Shown piece by piece: positions 61,678 to 64,000 of a stretch of DNA of 64,000 bases. The first letter of the stretch is position 1. Every line of letters begins with the position of its first letter. Both the position numbers and the translations under genes were made by a program. The notes under the pieces are model-generated. The model saw only the letters and a program-made list of their open reading frames with translations. It did not search any database and was not told the origin of the DNA. This DNA comes from Spirochaetota bacterium. Lineage in GTDB: Bacteria; Spirochaetota; UBA4802; UBA5550. The stretch lies in assembly GCA_017999915.1 (NCBI GenBank), contig JAGNKX010000001.1, positions 62,001-126,000 of the forward strand, given 5' to 3'.

Positions 61678-64000
61678 TCACTGACTGCGGAATTTCCTTT
61701 CTTCTATGAATCCTTCAATTTCCATGTAGCGTTCCAGGACCGATTTCATGATATCATTGCCGTCGGTGCTGTAGTACTGCGACTGTGCGCCCTCCAGGCC
61801 GTACCCGGCCCCGATCTTGCACACGCCCGGTGGCATATCGGGAAACTGCGGGTCCGGCTTCCCTTTATAGAAGCCGTCCATGAAGCGCCCCCAGACAGGA
61901 GCCGCCACTTCCGACGCGGCCTGGTGAGTTCCCAGGGAAAGGAACGACTGGTCATAGCCGACCCATACAACAGCCGCGACATCGGGCGTGAAACCGCAGA
62001 ACCACGCGTCCGACCAGTTGGAGGTGGAGCCGGTTTTGCCGGCGCCCTTCTTGGCATAGCCGCCCTTGATGCGGATCCCCTCGGTGGCTGTACCGCTATC
62101 CACGACCTTCATCATGAGCTGCGTCATGATCCAGGCGACGTCCTCGCTGATGACCTGTATCGTGCCGTTCTTGGCTTTCCGGGCGAGGATCTCTCCCACC
62201 TCCCGCTCGATATTCGCCACCTCGTTGCCGTCCCGGTCGACCACATAGCGCACGGCAAAGGGAATGACGTCCTTGCCCCGGTTGGCGTAAATTGCGTAGC
62301 CGGTGGCCATCTCGAAGGGCGTCAGCTCGGACGTTCCCAGTGCAATAGTCGGGTTCGCGCCGAATTCCGTGGGCGGCACCTTGGTCATCTTCGAGGCGTA
62401 GTCTATGATCCTGTCGGGCCCCAGCAGGTCGTAGAGCCTGATCGATATGACATTGATGGAGGCGGACAGGGCGTTGCTCACCGGCACCATGCCGCGGTAC
62501 TCGCCCTCGTAGTTGCCCGGTGTCCAGGTGTTGCCGATGGCGTCCACATCGAGGATGGGCGCGTCGGGAAGGTTAGTCTCCGTGGTCACCAGCCTGTTCT
62601 CGATGGCGGCGCCGTACACGAAGGGCTTGAAGGACGAGCCGGGCTGCCGCCTGGCCTGGACGGAGCGATTGTACTGGTTCTGGACCTCGAACTTGGAGCC
62701 TCCCACCATGGCCTTGATGTAGCTGCTGAAGGGCTCGATGGCGATAATGGCCCCCTCGACGTTCATGACGGAGGAGAGTCCCGTGATCTGGGAATGGTAC
62801 GCCTCCAGGGACTTGCTGCATCCCGGCGCCTCCGTGAAGAGGGACAGTATCTCCGCCGCGTCGAGGAGATCGTCGGCCATCGTCTGCTTGAAGGCGCCCT
62901 CGCCGTCACGGCTGATCGCAACCGACGGGAGAGGGAAAATCATCCGCAGGCCCTCGAAGGAGTCGATCATGCCCGTTTCCATGGCGATGGTCTTGGTCAC
63001 CGCGCCTTTTACCGAAACCGAGTTCTGCTTCTTCAGGGCGTCTTTTAAAACCCTCTCGGCGATCTTCTGCTCGCGCAGGTTGAGGGTCGTGTACACGCTC
63101 AGTCCGTCGTTGTAGACCATCTCATTGCCGAAGCGCGACACGAGGATCTGCCGCACGTAGTCGGTGAAGTACGGGGCCTTGTCCTGAAACTTCGACCGCG
63201 CCGTCTTGGTCGGATAATCCATGATGATCGATTCGACGAAGGCGGGCCAGAACTCCTCGTAGATGTGGTCCGCCTTTTTCCTGTCGAGGTAACCCTGGTC
63301 AACCATGCGGTTCAGGGTGTCGCGGTTCTTGGCCATGGCCCGCCGCGGGTACTTGATGGGCGACAGGCCGTTGGGACGCGTCGGCAGGCCGGCCAGCACG
63401 GAGCTCTCGATGGCGTTGATATACTTGACGTTCTTGTGAAAGAAGAAGCGCGAGGCGGCGGCGACGCCATGGCACCCGTGGCCGAAATAGATCTGGTTGA
63501 AATACATCTCCAGGATCTCTTCCTTCGTGAAGCGCTTCTCTATCTGGAGCGCCAGGATCGCCTCCAGGGCCTTGCGGCCGAAGGTTCGCTCCCCCGAGGT
63601 AAAGAGCCGCTTGGCCAGCTGCTGGGTGATGGTGGAGCCGCCCTGGGAAATCACCGGCCTGAAGGATTTGATCGAGGCGATGATATTCTTGCCCATGGCC
63701 CGCGCAATGGCAGGCGGTGAAATGCCGAAGTGGTCGTAAAAGTCCTGGTCCTCCGCCGACAGGAAGGCGTTCACCAGGCAGGGGGGAAGGTCCTCGAAGG
63801 ACACGGGATAGCGCCGCTGCTGGAACAGCTCAGCGATCACCTCGCCGTTTACGTCATAGATCCGCGTAGGGATGCTGGGCTGAAAGGCCTTCAGGTTCTC
63901 GATGCCGGAGTAGTTTTTGATCTCGGCGGTGACAAAGCCGAACATGAGCCCCCCCAGGAGGCAGAGGCCCATGAACACCTTCAGTGCGATCGTTTCTATC
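61678..64000 (-). CDS. Class A penicillin-binding protein (PBP1A-like), 5' end probably outside window
   Basis: At least 767 codons. One N-terminal membrane segment, then the GT51 transglycosylase domain (SAEDQDFYDHFG with the catalytic Glu; QGGSTITQQLAKRLF; FTKEEILEMYFNQIYFGHG) and the transpeptidase domain with SxxK in GSSFKPFVYGAA, SxN in SASINVIS and KTG in GAGKTGSTSNW. Polymerises and cross-links peptidoglycan. A GTG at 63978 could start it, but the frame stays open to the edge (IETIALK before it), so the true start may be outside. Confidence 0.95.
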   Translation of the reverse strand, partial: IETIALKVFMGLCLLGGLMFGFVTAEIKNYSGIENLKAFQPSIPTRIYDVNGEVIAELFQQRRYPVSFEDLPPCLVNAFLSAEDQDFYDHFGISPPAIARAMGKNIIASIKSFRPVISQGGSTITQQLAKRLFTSGERTFGRKALEAILALQIEKRFTKEEILEMYFNQIYFGHGCHGVAAASRFFFHKNVKYINAIESSVLAGLPTRPNGLSPIKYPRRAMAKNRDTLNRMVDQGYLDRKKADHIYEEFWPAFVESIIMDYPTKTARSKFQDKAPYFTDYVRQILVSRFGNEMVYNDGLSVYTTLNLREQKIAERVLKDALKKQNSVSVKGAVTKTIAMETGMIDSFEGLRMIFPLPSVAISRDGEGAFKQTMADDLLDAAEILSLFTEAPGCSKSLEAYHSQITGLSSVMNVEGAIIAIEPFSSYIKAMVGGSKFEVQNQYNRSVQARRQPGSSFKPFVYGAAIENRLVTTETNLPDAPILDVDAIGNTWTPGNYEGEYRGMVPVSNALSASINVISIRLYDLLGPDRIIDYASKMTKVPPTEFGANPTIALGTSELTPFEMATGYAIYANRGKDVIPFAVRYVVDRDGNEVANIEREVGEILARKAKNGTIQVISEDVAWIMTQLMMKVVDSGTATEGIRIKGGYAKKGAGKTGSTSNWSDAWFCGFTPDVAAVVWVGYDQSFLSLGTHQAASEVAAPVWGRFMDGFYKGKPDPQFPDMPPGVCKIGAGYGLEGAQSQYYSTDGNDIMKSVLERYMEIEGFIEERKFRSQ

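Overview
The window is a 64 kb piece of one bacterial chromosome with about 47 protein genes and no rRNA or tRNA gene that I could see. The content points to a strict or facultative anaerobe: two selenocysteine formate dehydrogenases, multihaem cytochromes, a flavodiiron protein, a hemerythrin and a mercury-methylation gene pair. The order rimP-nusA-infB-rbfA-truB-rpsO-pnp-M16 peptidase-bactofilin-LysM/M23 peptidase, together with a DUF4954 protein beside nagB, a CarD regulator and a PIN/TRAM protein, suggests Spirochaetota, possibly Leptospira-like. This placement is inference (moderate confidence); Desulfobacterota is the main alternative.

Layout. 1-6.9 kb (all minus strand): lipid/acyl-CoA genes, namely a partial FAD oxidoreductase, an SDR, a long-chain acyl-CoA synthetase whose 3' end is cut by an in-frame amber codon, an acyl-CoA dehydrogenase and a CoA-binding acyl-CoA synthetase-like protein. 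7-16.5 kb (minus): a formate oxidation island, with two pentahaem cytochromes, fdhE, an iron-sulfur subunit and two molybdo/tungsto-selenoprotein formate dehydrogenases, each read through a TGA codon followed by a SECIS-type hairpin. 17-20.6 kb (plus): modABC, an FmdE-like protein and a one-domain ModE-like regulator, which plausibly supply and control Mo or W for the dehydrogenases. 20.7-23.9 kb: flavodiiron protein, two universal stress proteins, a ferredoxin and a hemerythrin (oxygen/NO defence). 24.2-27.3 kb (plus): hgcA-hgcB-arsR and a radical SAM/SPASM protein; hgcA has a well-formed promoter overlapped by a perfect 9-bp inverted repeat. 27.3-34.7 kb (minus): a large PAS histidine kinase, a chemotaxis receptor, a glycosyltransferase and an acyltransferase. 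34.7-40.2 kb: glyS, a possible gene remnant, nagB and DUF4954. 40.2-53.2 kb (minus): the cell-envelope and translation/RNA cluster plus a response regulator-diguanylate cyclase. 53.6-64 kb: pcrA/uvrD-type helicase, an outer-membrane-like protein, a lipoprotein, a hairpin-rich spacer, a malic-enzyme-like protein, PIN/TRAM, carD and a class A penicillin-binding protein that runs off the right edge.

The most notable biology is the hgcAB locus (methylmercury formation) with its own Cys-rich ArsR-family regulator, a candidate operator, and an adjacent radical SAM protein resembling tungsto-enzyme maturases although no such enzyme is encoded nearby. Also notable are the two selenoprotein formate dehydrogenases, whose upstream regions share a conserved sequence module, and the amber-interrupted acyl-CoA synthetase whose missing tail carries the family's catalytic lysine region.
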